Source: Agarilytica sp045430345
GTDB taxonomy: Bacteria; Pseudomonadota; Gammaproteobacteria; Pseudomonadales; Cellvibrionaceae
Length of the DNA: 64,000 bases
Direction of reading: 5' to 3'
Assembly (NCBI GenBank): GCA_045430345.1
Contig: JAILXT010000001.1
Span: forward strand, 186,001 to 250,000
In this document: piece after piece, positions 22,696-32,500 of the stretch
Position numbering within the stretch: the stretch's first letter is position 1
Layout of the letters: each line of letters starts with the position of its first letter
Position numbers and translations under genes: made by a program
The notes under the pieces: model-generated
Told to the model about the DNA's origin: nothing
What the model saw: only the letters and a program-made list of their open reading frames with translations
Databases searched by the model: none

Positions 22696-23709
22696 ATGGA
22701 AAACCTCAACGCATTGACTGAAGAAGCAATTGCTCAAGTCAAACAAGCGGAAGCACTGGCATCACTCGATAACGTTCGTGTCGACTATTTAGGAAAAAAA
22801 GGGCAGTTGACTGCGCTTTTAAAAACACTGGGAAAACTATCCTCAGAGGAAAGGCCCAAGGCCGGTGCTTTAATTAATGAAGCAAAAGCGCGAGTGCAAG
22901 AAGAGATCAATACACGCAAGGCCTCTTTAGAAAATGCGGCAATCGAGGCGAAACTCGCGTCGGAAACGATTGATGTAACACTTGATGGTCGTCGTGCCGA
23001 AACCGGTGGCTTGCACCCGATTACGCAAACCATGCGTCGCATAGAGTCTATTTTTGCGGCAGTGGGCTATACCGTTGAAGAAGGCCCAGAAATCGAAGAC
23101 GATTTTCATAATTTTGAAGCTTTAAATATTCCTGCGCATCATCCTGCACGTGCGATGCACGATACCTTCTATATAGACGAGACACATGTATTACGTACGC
23201 ATACTTCTCCTGTACAAGTACGAACAATGCGGAATAAAAAACCACCGATACATGTGATCTGCCCAGGGCGTGTTTACCGCTGTGACTCAGATTTAACGCA
23301 TACGCCGATGTTTCACCAAGTTGAAGGTTTGGTGGTTGATAAAAATATTAGTTTTGCCCACTTAAAGGGGACGGTTGACCAGTTTTTAAAATCGTTCTTT
23401 GAGGCAGACGTCCCTGTTCGATTCCGTCCTTCATACTTCCCTTTTACTGAACCGTCTGCCGAAGTGGATATCCAGTGTACGAATTGCTCTGGAGCAGGGT
23501 GTCGTATTTGTAAAAATACCGGCTGGCTTGAAGTTATGGGCTGCGGCATGGTGCACCCCAACGTGTTTGATGCGTGTGACGTCGATAATTCTGTTTACAC
23601 AGGGTTTGCGTTTGGTATGGGGGTAGAGCGATTGGCGATGCTTCGTTATGGCATTAACGATATTCGGCTTAACTTCGAAAACGATTTAGATTATTTAAAA
23701 CAATTTTAG
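22696..23709 (+). CDS. pheS: Phenylalanyl-tRNA synthetase alpha subunit
   Basis: The 337-residue catalytic subunit of the (alpha-beta)2 enzyme attaches phenylalanine to tRNA-Phe. The N-terminal coiled-coil arm is followed by GGLHPITQTMRRIESIFAAVGY, motif 2 (PGRVYRCDSDLTHTPMFHQVEGLVVD) and motif 3 (YTGFAFGMGVERLAMLRYGINDIR). A small Cys cluster (CTNCSGAGCRICKNTGW) is of the type seen in many PheS proteins. It is normally followed directly by pheT; here ugd comes 10 bases after the stop. Confidence 0.98.
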   Translation: MENLNALTEEAIAQVKQAEALASLDNVRVDYLGKKGQLTALLKTLGKLSSEERPKAGALINEAKARVQEEINTRKASLENAAIEAKLASETIDVTLDGRRAETGGLHPITQTMRRIESIFAAVGYTVEEGPEIEDDFHNFEALNIPAHHPARAMHDTFYIDETHVLRTHTSPVQVRTMRNKKPPIHVICPGRVYRCDSDLTHTPMFHQVEGLVVDKNISFAHLKGTVDQFLKSFFEADVPVRFRPSYFPFTEPSAEVDIQCTNCSGAGCRICKNTGWLEVMGCGMVHPNVFDACDVDNSVYTGFAFGMGVERLAMLRYGINDIRLNFENDLDYLKQF

Positions 23710-23719
23710 GGTCGATTAA

Positions 23720-25051
23720 ATGCGTGTATCTATTTTTGGTACGGGTTACGTTGGTTTAGTCACTGGGTCATGTTTGGCTCATTCTGGCCATCAGATCATG
23801 TGCGTGGATATTGATAACGACAAGGTTAAGCGACTGTCTGAGGGGGAGATCCCCATTTATGAGCCGGGCCTAGAAAGCATTGTGAAGCAGTCTGTTTCCG
23901 AAGGCCGTCTTCAATTTACGACAGATGCTAAAACGGCGATTGATTCTGCAGAGGTTATTTTTATCGCTGTGGGCACGCCTCCAGATGAAGATGGTGCTGC
24001 AGATTTACGCTATGTATTACAAGTCGCTGCGTCTGTCGGTGAACATATGCAGGGCTATCGCTTGGTGGTAAATAAATCCACGGTGCCTGTTGGTAGTGCT
24101 GACAAGGTTAAAGCAAAGATTGCTGAAGTGCTCAAAAACAGAGGCGTTGATATTCCCTATGATGTTGCATCAAACCCTGAATTCTTAAAAGAGGGCGCCG
24201 CAGTAGGAGATTTTATGAAGCCGGACCGCATTATTGTCGGTGCTAGTTCGGATCGTGTTAAGAAACTGATGCGTGAACTTTACGCACCGTTTAACCGTAA
24301 TCATGACAAGTTAATGTTTATGGATGTGCGTTCAGCGGAACTGACAAAGTATGCGGCTAACGCCATGCTGGCGACAAAAATTAGTTTTATGAATGAGCTT
24401 TCTCGTATCGCGGAAAAGCTGGATGCCGATATTGAGCTTGTGCGCAAAGGTATTGGTTCCGACCCACGCATTGGTTACAGTTTTATTTACCCTGGTTGTG
24501 GGTACGGTGGCTCATGCTTCCCAAAAGATGTTAAAGCCTTAGTACAAACAGCTAATGCAATTGACGAGCCGGCAGAACTTCTTACTGCGGTGGAAAGTGT
24601 CAATGACACACAAAAAGAAGTGCTGGTTGAGAAAGTGAAAAAACACTTTACGGATGGTTTATCGGGTAAAACCATTGCTTTATGGGGTTTAGCGTTTAAA
24701 CCAAATACGGACGATATGCGCGAAGCGCCTGCCCGTGTATTTATGGAAGCGATGTGGGCACTGGGCGCTAAGATTAATGCTTACGACCCAGAAGCGATGG
24801 ACGAGACTGCGCGTATTTACGGTGAGCGCAACGATTTGTCTTTTTGTGCAACCGGAAATGATGCGTTGACTGATGCGGATGCGTTAGTTGTTTGCACAGA
24901 GTGGTCAGCATTTAGGTCGCCAGATTGGGCAAGGGTTGGTGATCTATTGAAGAATAAAGTCGTGTTTGACGGACGTAATTTGTACGAGCCGGATTTGATG
25001 ACAGAGAAAGGTTTTACGCACTATGCGATAGGGCGGCCTCAAGTAAAATAG
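23720..25051 (+). CDS. ugd: UDP-glucose 6-dehydrogenase
   Basis: The 443-residue enzyme oxidises UDP-glucose to UDP-glucuronate with 2 NAD+, feeding exopolysaccharide or lipopolysaccharide synthesis. The N-terminal Rossmann fold begins VSIFGTGYVGLVTGSCLA; NPEFLKEGAAVGDFMKPDRIIVG and the catalytic cysteine loop YGGSCFPKDVKAL follow, and the UDP-binding domain has LWGLAFKPNTDDMREAP. Its place is unusual: it lies 10 bases after pheS and about 80 bases before pheT, on the same strand, so it is probably transcribed with the synthetase genes. Sequence and length are normal, and base use looks like its neighbours by eye. Confidence 0.96.
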   Translation: MRVSIFGTGYVGLVTGSCLAHSGHQIMCVDIDNDKVKRLSEGEIPIYEPGLESIVKQSVSEGRLQFTTDAKTAIDSAEVIFIAVGTPPDEDGAADLRYVLQVAASVGEHMQGYRLVVNKSTVPVGSADKVKAKIAEVLKNRGVDIPYDVASNPEFLKEGAAVGDFMKPDRIIVGASSDRVKKLMRELYAPFNRNHDKLMFMDVRSAELTKYAANAMLATKISFMNELSRIAEKLDADIELVRKGIGSDPRIGYSFIYPGCGYGGSCFPKDVKALVQTANAIDEPAELLTAVESVNDTQKEVLVEKVKKHFTDGLSGKTIALWGLAFKPNTDDMREAPARVFMEAMWALGAKINAYDPEAMDETARIYGERNDLSFCATGNDALTDADALVVCTEWSAFRSPDWARVGDLLKNKVVFDGRNLYEPDLMTEKGFTHYAIGRPQVK

Positions 25052-25129
25052 AGTGGATTGGTTTTTAAATCGGTCTACGTATTAAATAAAAAACAAACTT
25101 TTGAAGAATCGTTAGGATACTAGAAATTA

Positions 25130-27499
25130 ATGAATATCAGTGAAGCTTGGCTAAGGAAATGGGTGAACCCCGATATCACAACACAAGCACTCGTGGATCA
25201 AATCACCATGGCGGGCTTGGAAGTGGATGCGGTGGCGCCTGTGGCAGGTGAATTTAGTGGTGTTGTTGTCGGTGAAATTCTGACGGCAGAACAACACCCT
25301 GACGCTGATAAATTACGGGTGTGTACTGTAGCCGGTGCACCTGATGGCGAAAAACAAGTTGTTTGCGGCGCGTCGAATGCGCGCCCCGGCATAAAAATAC
25401 CGTTTGCTACCGTTGGCGCAAAGCTTCCTGGTGATTTTAAAATTAAAAAAGCCAAGCTACGCGGTGTGGAATCGTTTGGCATGTTGTGCGGGCAAACAGA
25501 ACTTAAGGCCGGTGATGACGATAGTGGCTTGTGGGAGCTACCCGTCGATGCGCCAACAGGGACCGATTTACGTGAATACTTAGAATTAAACGACGCTATT
25601 ATCGAGGTGGATCTCACGCCAAACCGCAGTGATTGTTTGAGTTTGAAAGGGCTTGCCCGTGAAGTGGGGGTATTAAATAAAATTCCGGTGAATACGCCAG
25701 AGATCGAATTCGTTAGCCCCGCATCGGATGAAACGAAAGTTGTGACGTTGGATGCGTCCAAAGCGTGTTCTCGTTACGTCGGCCGCGTGATTAAAAATAT
25801 TGATGTGAGTAAACCTAGCCCACTTTGGTTACAAGAAATATTGCGCCGTAGTGGTTTGCGCAGTATTGATGCCGTGGTCGATATTACTAATTATGTACTG
25901 CTGGAATTGGGGCAGCCCATGCACGCATTTGATTTAAATGCGTTGAATGGGAATGTTTGTGTTCGCATGGCGAAGCAGGGTGAGTCGCTCACATTGCTGG
26001 ATGACCAAGAGGTTTCCCTGAATGACGACACGCTTGTGATTGCAGATGACTCTGGTGCGATTGCGATGGCTGGCATTATGGGCGGAGCGTCTACTGCCGT
26101 ACGATCTTCTACAAAAGACATTTTCTTGGAGAGCGCATTCTTTGATCCTATCGCGATTGCGGGTCGTGCGCGTTCATATGGCCTACATACTGATTCGTCT
26201 CATCGATTTGAGCGTGGTGTTGATTATGCTGGGGCAGAGGCTGCCTTAGAGCGTGCCACGGGCTTAATATTGTCCATTGTTGGTGGTGAGCCGGGTCCGA
26301 CACGAGTGGTCGACTCAGAGAACCTTCCAAAAACGCGTAATGTCTCTCTATCAAAAGCACGTATTGAGACCGGGCTGGGTTTTGCTATAGCCGATGCAGA
26401 CGTTGAAGATATGCTTACGCGGCTTGGTTTTGGTATCGAAGACCGTTCCGATGCCGGTTGGGACCTAAGTGTGCCCAGTTACCGCTTTGACGTGTCTATC
26501 GAGGCTGATTTGCTCGAAGAGCTTGCGCGTATCTACGGGTATAACCGCTTGCCTATCGCGCCTGTGAGCTTATCAGCCAACTTACCCGATCAAACCGAGC
26601 AAGCTTTGCCTGTTTCCGCGATAGAGAGTCAGTTGGTGGGGCGCGGTTATCAAGAGGTCATCACATACAGCTTTGTTGACCCTAAAATCCAGCAAGTTTT
26701 TGATCCTGAAGCGGATGCCGTTGCGTTGATGAACCCCATCAGTGCGGATATGGGTGTGATGCGTACCTCATTGGTTCCAGGCCTCGTCAGCACGCTATTA
26801 CACAATATAAACCGCCAGAAAAGCCGAGTAAGGATCTTTGAAAAAGGCCTTCGGTTCGTTCCGTCGCCTAACGGCCTCACACAAGACCGTATGTTAGCCG
26901 GATTACTTTACGGCCCTCGGACGGACTTGGGGTGGAATGCGGACAAGCAAGATGTCGATTTCTATGACCTAAAAGGGGATCTAGAGTCTGTATTGGCGCT
27001 TACCGGACAAGAAATTCGCTTTGAATCAAGTAAATCCGCATTTTTACACCCTGGTCAGGCTGCCGAGATCTTTATCAATGGGCAAAGTGTTGGCGTGATT
27101 GGCGCACTCCATCCTGGGGTTCTGCAGAAGCTTGATATTCCAAAAGCCACCTATGTATTTGAATTGACGCTGGATGCCGTATTACAGTCCTCAGTTGCTA
27201 GCTTTACCCCTGTCTCCAAGTTCCCTGAGGTTGCGAGGGATCTGGCGGTCGTCGTCGACAGAGGGCTGTGCGTCTCCGAACTTGAGAAAAGCATCACAAA
27301 TGGAGCTGGAGAATACCTGAAAAACTTAAAGGTGTTTGACGTATATAGCGGCGAAGGCATTGATCCACAAAGAAAAAGTGTCGCATTTAACTTGACGTTT
27401 CAGCATCCATCACGCACTCTTAATGAGGAAGAAATTAATAACCCAATGGCTTCTATCGTGAAGCAGTTGGAGGAAGAGTTCGATGCCAGACTTCGATGA
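25130..27499 (+). CDS. pheT: Phenylalanyl-tRNA synthetase beta subunit
   Basis: The 789-residue beta subunit provides tRNA binding and editing. Domains: N-terminal EMAP-like tRNA-binding fold (residues about 40-150, VVVGEILTAEQHPDADKLRVCTV), B3/B4 editing domain (DAVVDITNYVLLELGQPMHAFD), B5 domain (about 400-475), the catalytic-like core (DLLEELARIYGYNRLP) and a C-terminal ferredoxin-fold anticodon-binding domain (SKFPEVARDLAVVVDRGL). An AGGA site precedes the ATG. The gene is separated from pheS by ugd and overlaps ihfA by 17 bases at its end. Confidence 0.98.
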   Translation: MNISEAWLRKWVNPDITTQALVDQITMAGLEVDAVAPVAGEFSGVVVGEILTAEQHPDADKLRVCTVAGAPDGEKQVVCGASNARPGIKIPFATVGAKLPGDFKIKKAKLRGVESFGMLCGQTELKAGDDDSGLWELPVDAPTGTDLREYLELNDAIIEVDLTPNRSDCLSLKGLAREVGVLNKIPVNTPEIEFVSPASDETKVVTLDASKACSRYVGRVIKNIDVSKPSPLWLQEILRRSGLRSIDAVVDITNYVLLELGQPMHAFDLNALNGNVCVRMAKQGESLTLLDDQEVSLNDDTLVIADDSGAIAMAGIMGGASTAVRSSTKDIFLESAFFDPIAIAGRARSYGLHTDSSHRFERGVDYAGAEAALERATGLILSIVGGEPGPTRVVDSENLPKTRNVSLSKARIETGLGFAIADADVEDMLTRLGFGIEDRSDAGWDLSVPSYRFDVSIEADLLEELARIYGYNRLPIAPVSLSANLPDQTEQALPVSAIESQLVGRGYQEVITYSFVDPKIQQVFDPEADAVALMNPISADMGVMRTSLVPGLVSTLLHNINRQKSRVRIFEKGLRFVPSPNGLTQDRMLAGLLYGPRTDLGWNADKQDVDFYDLKGDLESVLALTGQEIRFESSKSAFLHPGQAAEIFINGQSVGVIGALHPGVLQKLDIPKATYVFELTLDAVLQSSVASFTPVSKFPEVARDLAVVVDRGLCVSELEKSITNGAGEYLKNLKVFDVYSGEGIDPQRKSVAFNLTFQHPSRTLNEEEINNPMASIVKQLEEEFDARLR

Positions 27500-27809
27500 T
27501 CAAGCCGCAATATCGCTCACCAAAGCAGATTTGGCAGAGAAATTGTATGAAGAATTAGGCTTCAACAAGCGTGAAGCTAAAGAGTTAGTCGAGCTCTTTT
27601 TTGAGGAAATCCGGGATTCGCTTGAAAAGAATGAGCAAGTGAAGCTCTCCGGGTTTGGAAATTTTGATTTGCGCGACAAAAAACAGCGCCCAGGCAGAAA
27701 CCCGAAAACGGGGGAAGAAATCCCCATAACTGCTCGAAGAGTGGTAACATTTCGGCCTGGACAAAAACTAAAGGCACGAGTCGAGGCGTATGCTGGAACC
27801 CAGTCATAA
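27483..27809 (+). CDS. ihfA: Integration host factor subunit alpha
   Basis: The 108-residue DNA-bending protein pairs with IhfB and binds specific sites in replication, recombination and transcription. The sequence LTKADLAEKLYEELGFNKREAKELVELFFEEIRDSLEKNEQVKLSGFGNFDLRDKKQRPGRNPKTGEEIPITARRVVTFRPGQKLK is a full HU/IHF fold with the minor-groove-inserting RPGRNPKTGE arm. The N-terminus carries about eight extra residues (MPDFDDQAAI) compared with E. coli. It overlaps pheT by 17 bases and the following merR-type gene by 20, implying translational coupling. Confidence 0.97.
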   Translation: MPDFDDQAAISLTKADLAEKLYEELGFNKREAKELVELFFEEIRDSLEKNEQVKLSGFGNFDLRDKKQRPGRNPKTGEEIPITARRVVTFRPGQKLKARVEAYAGTQS

Positions 27810-28158
27810 CGACGAATTACCCGCGATCCCAGGCAAACGCTACTTTACCATCGGTGAAGTCAGTGACTTGTGTGCGGTAAAGCCGCATGTGCTTCGTTAT
27901 TGGGAGCAGGAATTCCCGCAGCTTAAGCCCGTAAAACGTCGTGGTAACCGCCGTTACTATCAGCGCTTGGATGTTGTCACCATTCGTCAGATTCGCTCTT
28001 TACTCTACGATCAGGGTTTTACGATTGGCGGTGCTCGTCAGCAAATGAGCGGAGAACCAACGGCTACGACAACAAAAGCAGAAGGTGATGAGTACCGCGT
28101 TTTGGTACAAAAGATGATCACTGATCTAGAAGAAGTCTTAGCCGTACTAAAAACCTAA
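27790..28158 (+). CDS. MerR-family transcriptional regulator
   Basis: The 122-residue protein has the MerR winged helix near its N-terminus (YFTIGEVSDLCAVKPHVLRYWEQEFPQLKPVKRRGNRRYYQRLDVVTIRQIRSLLYDQGFTIGGARQQM) and a short C-terminal helix for dimerisation (VLVQKMITDLEEVLAVLK). It lacks a long effector domain or metal-binding cysteines. Orthologues follow ihfA in many gammaproteobacteria, but their target is not established. A tRNA-Pro gene begins 58 bases after the stop. Confidence 0.93.
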   Translation: MLEPSHNDELPAIPGKRYFTIGEVSDLCAVKPHVLRYWEQEFPQLKPVKRRGNRRYYQRLDVVTIRQIRSLLYDQGFTIGGARQQMSGEPTATTTKAEGDEYRVLVQKMITDLEEVLAVLKT

Positions 28159-28216
28159 GTACATCCCCAAAACCTCCTTGCAATTCAACCGTTTATACGT
28201 ATTATTGCCGACTCTT

Positions 28217-28293
28217 CGGAGCGTAGCGCAGCCTGGTAGCGCACTACACTGGGGGTGTAGTGGTCGTCGGTTCAAATCCGGCCGCTCCGACCA
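28217..28293 (+). tRNA. tRNA-Pro (anticodon GGG)
   Basis: The 77-base cloverleaf has acceptor stem CGGAGCG/CGCTCCG, D-arm AGCGCAGCCTGGTAGCGC, an anticodon arm with stem CTACA/TGTAG and loop CTGGGGG (anticodon GGG), T-arm GGTTCAAATCC and an encoded CCA end. Confidence 0.96.
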
Positions 28294-28294
28294 A

Positions 28295-28331
28295 GCATAA
28301 AAAAACCGCCTTTACGGCGGTTTTTTTATGC
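28295..28331 (+). terminator. Terminator after tRNA-Pro
   Basis: ACCGCC/GGCGGT stem with loop TTTAC, extended by A/T pairing to a 16-bp hairpin (GCATAAA.../...TTTATGC). The symmetric A and T runs would allow function on both strands. Confidence 0.93.
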
Positions 28332-28644
28332 TTATTCGAAACGTCCAGAATTGTTTCTCGGACTCCGGTTCATTAAACGGCAGGACTGCCGTTTAACACA
28401 ACAAAGCTGCCCAACGGGCGAGCCACATGGATGTGGCGAGTGAATTCCGGCCTACAGATTACACATTCACACTGATTTTTAAGCCCTCTTTTCTGATGAC
28501 CGTGAGCAGGTTTATCAAAGGGTATAGGTAGACTAGATCTACTGCGGCATAACTCTGCTTCCAGCTAGACTTCCCCTCAATAATTTGAAACACTCTCTAG
28601 GGACCTAAAACACACTCCTCTAAACGAATCCTCTGGGTATACAT
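28332..28644. other. Intergenic region with two perfect hairpins
   Basis: TTAAACGGCA/TGCCGTTTAA around GGAC (28373-28396, 10-bp stem) and GCCACA/TGTGGC around TGGA (28422-28437) lie here, with a small GCCC/GGGC hairpin between them. The second has the core CATGGATG, the complement of the CATCCATG core in the repeats at 18.7-19.1 kb. The rest, to the GTG of the DUF2058 gene, shows nothing definite. Confidence 0.7.
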
Positions 28645-29202
28645 GTGAGCAAATCTCTCCAAGACCAACTAATGAACGCCGGTCTAATCGATAAGAAAAA
28701 AGCAAAAAAAATCGGTAAAGCATCCAAAAAGGCAAAAGCTCAAAAGGCCCGCGCCAAAGATACATCCCTAAGTGAAGAGCAAGCCGCGCTACTCAAAGCA
28801 CAACAAGAAAAACAAGCGAGGGACCGAGAGCTAAATAAGCAGCGTGATTCAGAGATAGAAAAGAAAGCGATAGCCGCACAAATTGTCCAGCTCATTCAGC
28901 ACTACAAAATTAATAAAAAAGACGGCGAGACCGAATACAACTTTTCTGATGATGGAAAAATAAAAAAGATCCGTGTTACGTCTGTCATGAGTGAAGAAAT
29001 TGCTCGTGGTAAGTTGTGTGTCGCACGTCTAGGCGAGTCCTATGAACTCATACCGAAGCCCATTGCAGATAAAATCAGTGAGCGTGACGGCTCAGTAATT
29101 GTGGTTGCGAATACAAAATCTTCAGAGCAAGAACGCGCCGTCACAGAAGAGGATGATGCTTATTATGCGCAGTTTGAAATTCCTGATGATTTGATGTGGT
29201 GA
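28645..29202 (+). CDS. DUF2058 family protein (YaiL-like)
   Basis: The 185-residue protein has a very basic coiled N-terminus (SLQDQLMNAGLIDKKKAKKIGKASKKAKAQKARAKD), a long charged helix, and a C-terminal folded part (IVQLIQHYKINKKDGETEYNFSDDGKIKKIRVT... YELIPKPIADKI) typical of DUF2058/YaiL. E. coli YaiL is described as nucleoprotein- or polynucleotide-associated; the exact role is not known. The GTG at 28645 gives the conserved MSKSLQDQL start; the ATG two bases earlier is out of frame and followed at once by a stop. Confidence 0.86.
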   Translation: MSKSLQDQLMNAGLIDKKKAKKIGKASKKAKAQKARAKDTSLSEEQAALLKAQQEKQARDRELNKQRDSEIEKKAIAAQIVQLIQHYKINKKDGETEYNFSDDGKIKKIRVTSVMSEEIARGKLCVARLGESYELIPKPIADKISERDGSVIVVANTKSSEQERAVTEEDDAYYAQFEIPDDLMW

Positions 29203-29541
29203 TAATATTTATCGCCGGACATTTTATGTGTTCAATTAATGACCGGCAGTTGTTTTGTGGTTGTGTTTCGTGCGGTCAGAGCTAGACCGCGTGAGTTTTG
29301 GGTTGTATTTCGATAGATACGCTATTTTCAAACATCGTTGCTTAGCCATAAGGGGTCTTGAGCTATAGGCGGCTAGTACCTGAACGCTTGTTTAAACGCC
29401 TCTTTCGTTATAATATCCGCCGCAATAAGTAATTGAAGGGATGCACCCTCTCGCTCTATGGAAGGCGTTCCTCTGCTGTACAAAATCAAAATATTGTTTT
29501 AAATACAATCACATCATCGACTACGTCCTTTTGGGGGGATT
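29203..29541. other. 339-base intergenic region upstream of the RHS gene
   Basis: No ORF, hairpin terminator or clear promoter could be supported. It marks the left edge of the accessory stretch; the sequence just before the RHS ATG (TTGGGGGGATT) supplies a G-rich ribosome site. Confidence 0.5.
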
Positions 29542-32500
29542 ATGTTTGGTCATTGCTTGCGTCTAGTTATTGGGGTTCTTGGGTTTTCTGCGTGTGTGGG
29601 TGCGGCGGATTTTGGGGCTAACAAATATGATGTTTATTTGGGGGATATAAATCCTATCGAGGATGAAATTCCCGATATTTATCTTCATGGGAAAGAGCAA
29701 TTCATATTGATTCATGGCGATATAGCAACCCCTATAGTCATTCCGCCCGGGCATAGTTACCAAATATTATCGGATTACACTATCACTCCAGGAGTGATGG
29801 GGTTTTCTGGCTCGTATGAGAATGATCTCCATCCTGTAGAGGTGGTGGATCCACCTTATGACCAAGATGAGCGTAACGATAGAAGTATGATCCTTCTTCA
29901 GGAAAACCAGGATTATTTCTGGGGTGATTTTGATGGTGATGGAAATACGGACTTTTTGCTAGCGATTGAGGGTGCGGGAACTGAAGGATCGTTCGAGCCT
30001 GGGCTCGATGCTGCGCTCGGTAATGCGAAAGCGGGCAGGTTTGTCTTAATGAGAGGTGATGGAACGTCCCAAAACACTCCAGAAGCTACTCAAGCCAATA
30101 TCAGTGGTGTATTTGCAGACGAGCTATATTTCTTTAGTAACGATTTTGAAGTGAGGGATTATGATGGGGATGGCCGGGATGAGCTTGTACATAATGGGGG
30201 GGGATTTTCAGCCGATGTTACGCTAAGTTTTTCTTCTAATACTACTGATCTTACGTATGAAATGGAGTTCCATGAAGCGCCGCTAACAATTAAAACGTCC
30301 AATATAAACGGTGCGAGCACAGGCAGTTTTCGTGTCAGTGAGTCTGGCGCTGCTGTTTATAACGTTCCGATCTCCGTGCCTGTTGGTACGGCGGGAGTCG
30401 CTCCTGAGTTATCTTTAAACTACTCTAGTCAAAATGGTAATGGTTTATTGGGTCTTGGTTGGCAGTTGAGCGGAGTTTCAGCAATTAGCCGCTGCAGAAA
30501 AACGCTTATTCAGGATGGTTTTGCATCTCCATTGTCATGGAATGAGGCGACTTTTTGTCTAGGAGGGCAGCGGCTAATAAGGCAATCCAGTTTCTCTGAA
30601 GGGGTTATATACAAAACCGCATCCACCGGCGTAGTGAAAATAACGGCGTACGGATCAGAGAATAACCCAGATTATTTTGAATTAATCTCTAAAGATGGGT
30701 CATTGACTACCTTTGGTGGTTCAGTCGACTCTAGACAAAACGGGTTAGGGGATAGTTCGTATTCTTGGTCAATTAATCGTTTTGAAGATAGCGTAAGTAA
30801 TGAAATCGTTTTCGACTATTTACAAAATAATGGAAGTGATTTTCGAATCAGCACAATTTCTTATGCCTTTGCTGGCGGGGTATCCCCGTATTCTCAAATA
30901 GAGTTTTTATATGAAAATCGACCTGATCGTCTAGGGGGGTATATCGCAGGCCATCCCTCCTTTACAACATTAAGGCTGCAAAGTATTGCGGTAAAAAATA
31001 AGGAAAGTACCGGTCCAAATGGCGATGCTCTGGCTGAAGTAAGGAGATACTCATTACATTACTTGCGTAGTTTTTTGCCTGATGTTAATGATAAGAGCTT
31101 CGTTAGTGCTGTTCAGGAATGTGTAAATAATGATTGTTTGCCCCCTACCTATTTTGACTGGGCGAGAGAAAATGAATTTGAAATTGGTGAAACGGTTGTT
31201 ACGGATAAAATTACCGTAGGGAAAAACAAACTTAATCAGACTGTCCCAATGGATATTGATGGTGACGGTTATTTAGATATGGTGTGGGCGGAAGCTGGAG
31301 AATACATGGGTGATCATTTTTATAAGATCATGTACATGATGTTTGACCCTATTGCCCAGGAATTTACAGATAGAAAAGATTTTATCGGGGCCACCGGTAG
31401 TTGTGTTGGCGGGGAGGTGAAGCAAAGGACCTACCGTATATTGCTATGTGAAAGCCCTTATAACAAATATAAACAAGCCCATTTACAATCTGTGGATTAT
31501 AACGCCGACGGACGCCAGGATCTTGCCGTTTATAGAAATGATAAAGACTCCTGGTACATATACCTATCAACACTCACTTCTTCGGGCGAATGGCAACTAT
31601 CTGGTACAGCGACAGCAATAATTAACCCTGGGTCTGATAACTCTATTTTTATGGATGCGGATTCTGATGGTTTGCAAGATATCGTTTCGACCTCAAGAAT
31701 ATTTTATCTGCGACGAAAGCCAGGTGTAGATTTAAGTTCTGCTGATGCATACCACTACGTTGAAGAGGTGGATGAAAATGGTGACGTTGTTACTCCTGAT
31801 TGGATCTGGGAGGTTGATAGGTTTGAATTTAGTAACGCCGATTATATTGTGTCCTATCGTGGGCTAGCGTTTGTGGCTGCAGGTGATTTTAACGGTGATG
31901 GTGTCGCAGATGCTATCGTAGCAGATCGAAAAATTCCAGATGGTGAAGGTGAGTTTTATCATGCAGATATGATGGCGTTTGAGCGTTATTTTATTGCCTT
32001 GCGAGAAGGTAATACATTTCGTGTAACACGAGCGATAGGACCTTCAGTTGCGTTTGATGATTTTAATGGTGAAAACCCTTATGTGCCGGGCAACAGAAAC
32101 GGTGCAGTAAGACCGTTCAGTATCGGTGATGTAAACGGTGATGGATATTCTGATATTTTAAATAAAGCGTACAAAAGTGAAGATAACTATAGTTATAATT
32201 TTTATTTGAACACTGGCGATGGATTTGCCGATCCCGTCCTTCTTGAAAATTTGGATGTGGATGCTGGTGCGCCGGTAAATGAAATTGATTACGTTAAGAA
32301 ATACACATCTTTGCAAGATATTGATGCGGATGGTTATCTAGATATCGTAATGACTCGAACAAACACGGGGTCAGTGAAATATAAATCGTGGAATAATTCA
32401 ACTTCTTCATTCGAAGATCGCCAGCTTGGCGGGGTTCCAGATACATTAAAAGGCCGAGGTGGCCGCTCCATGTTTTATGATGTGACGGGGGATGGACGCC

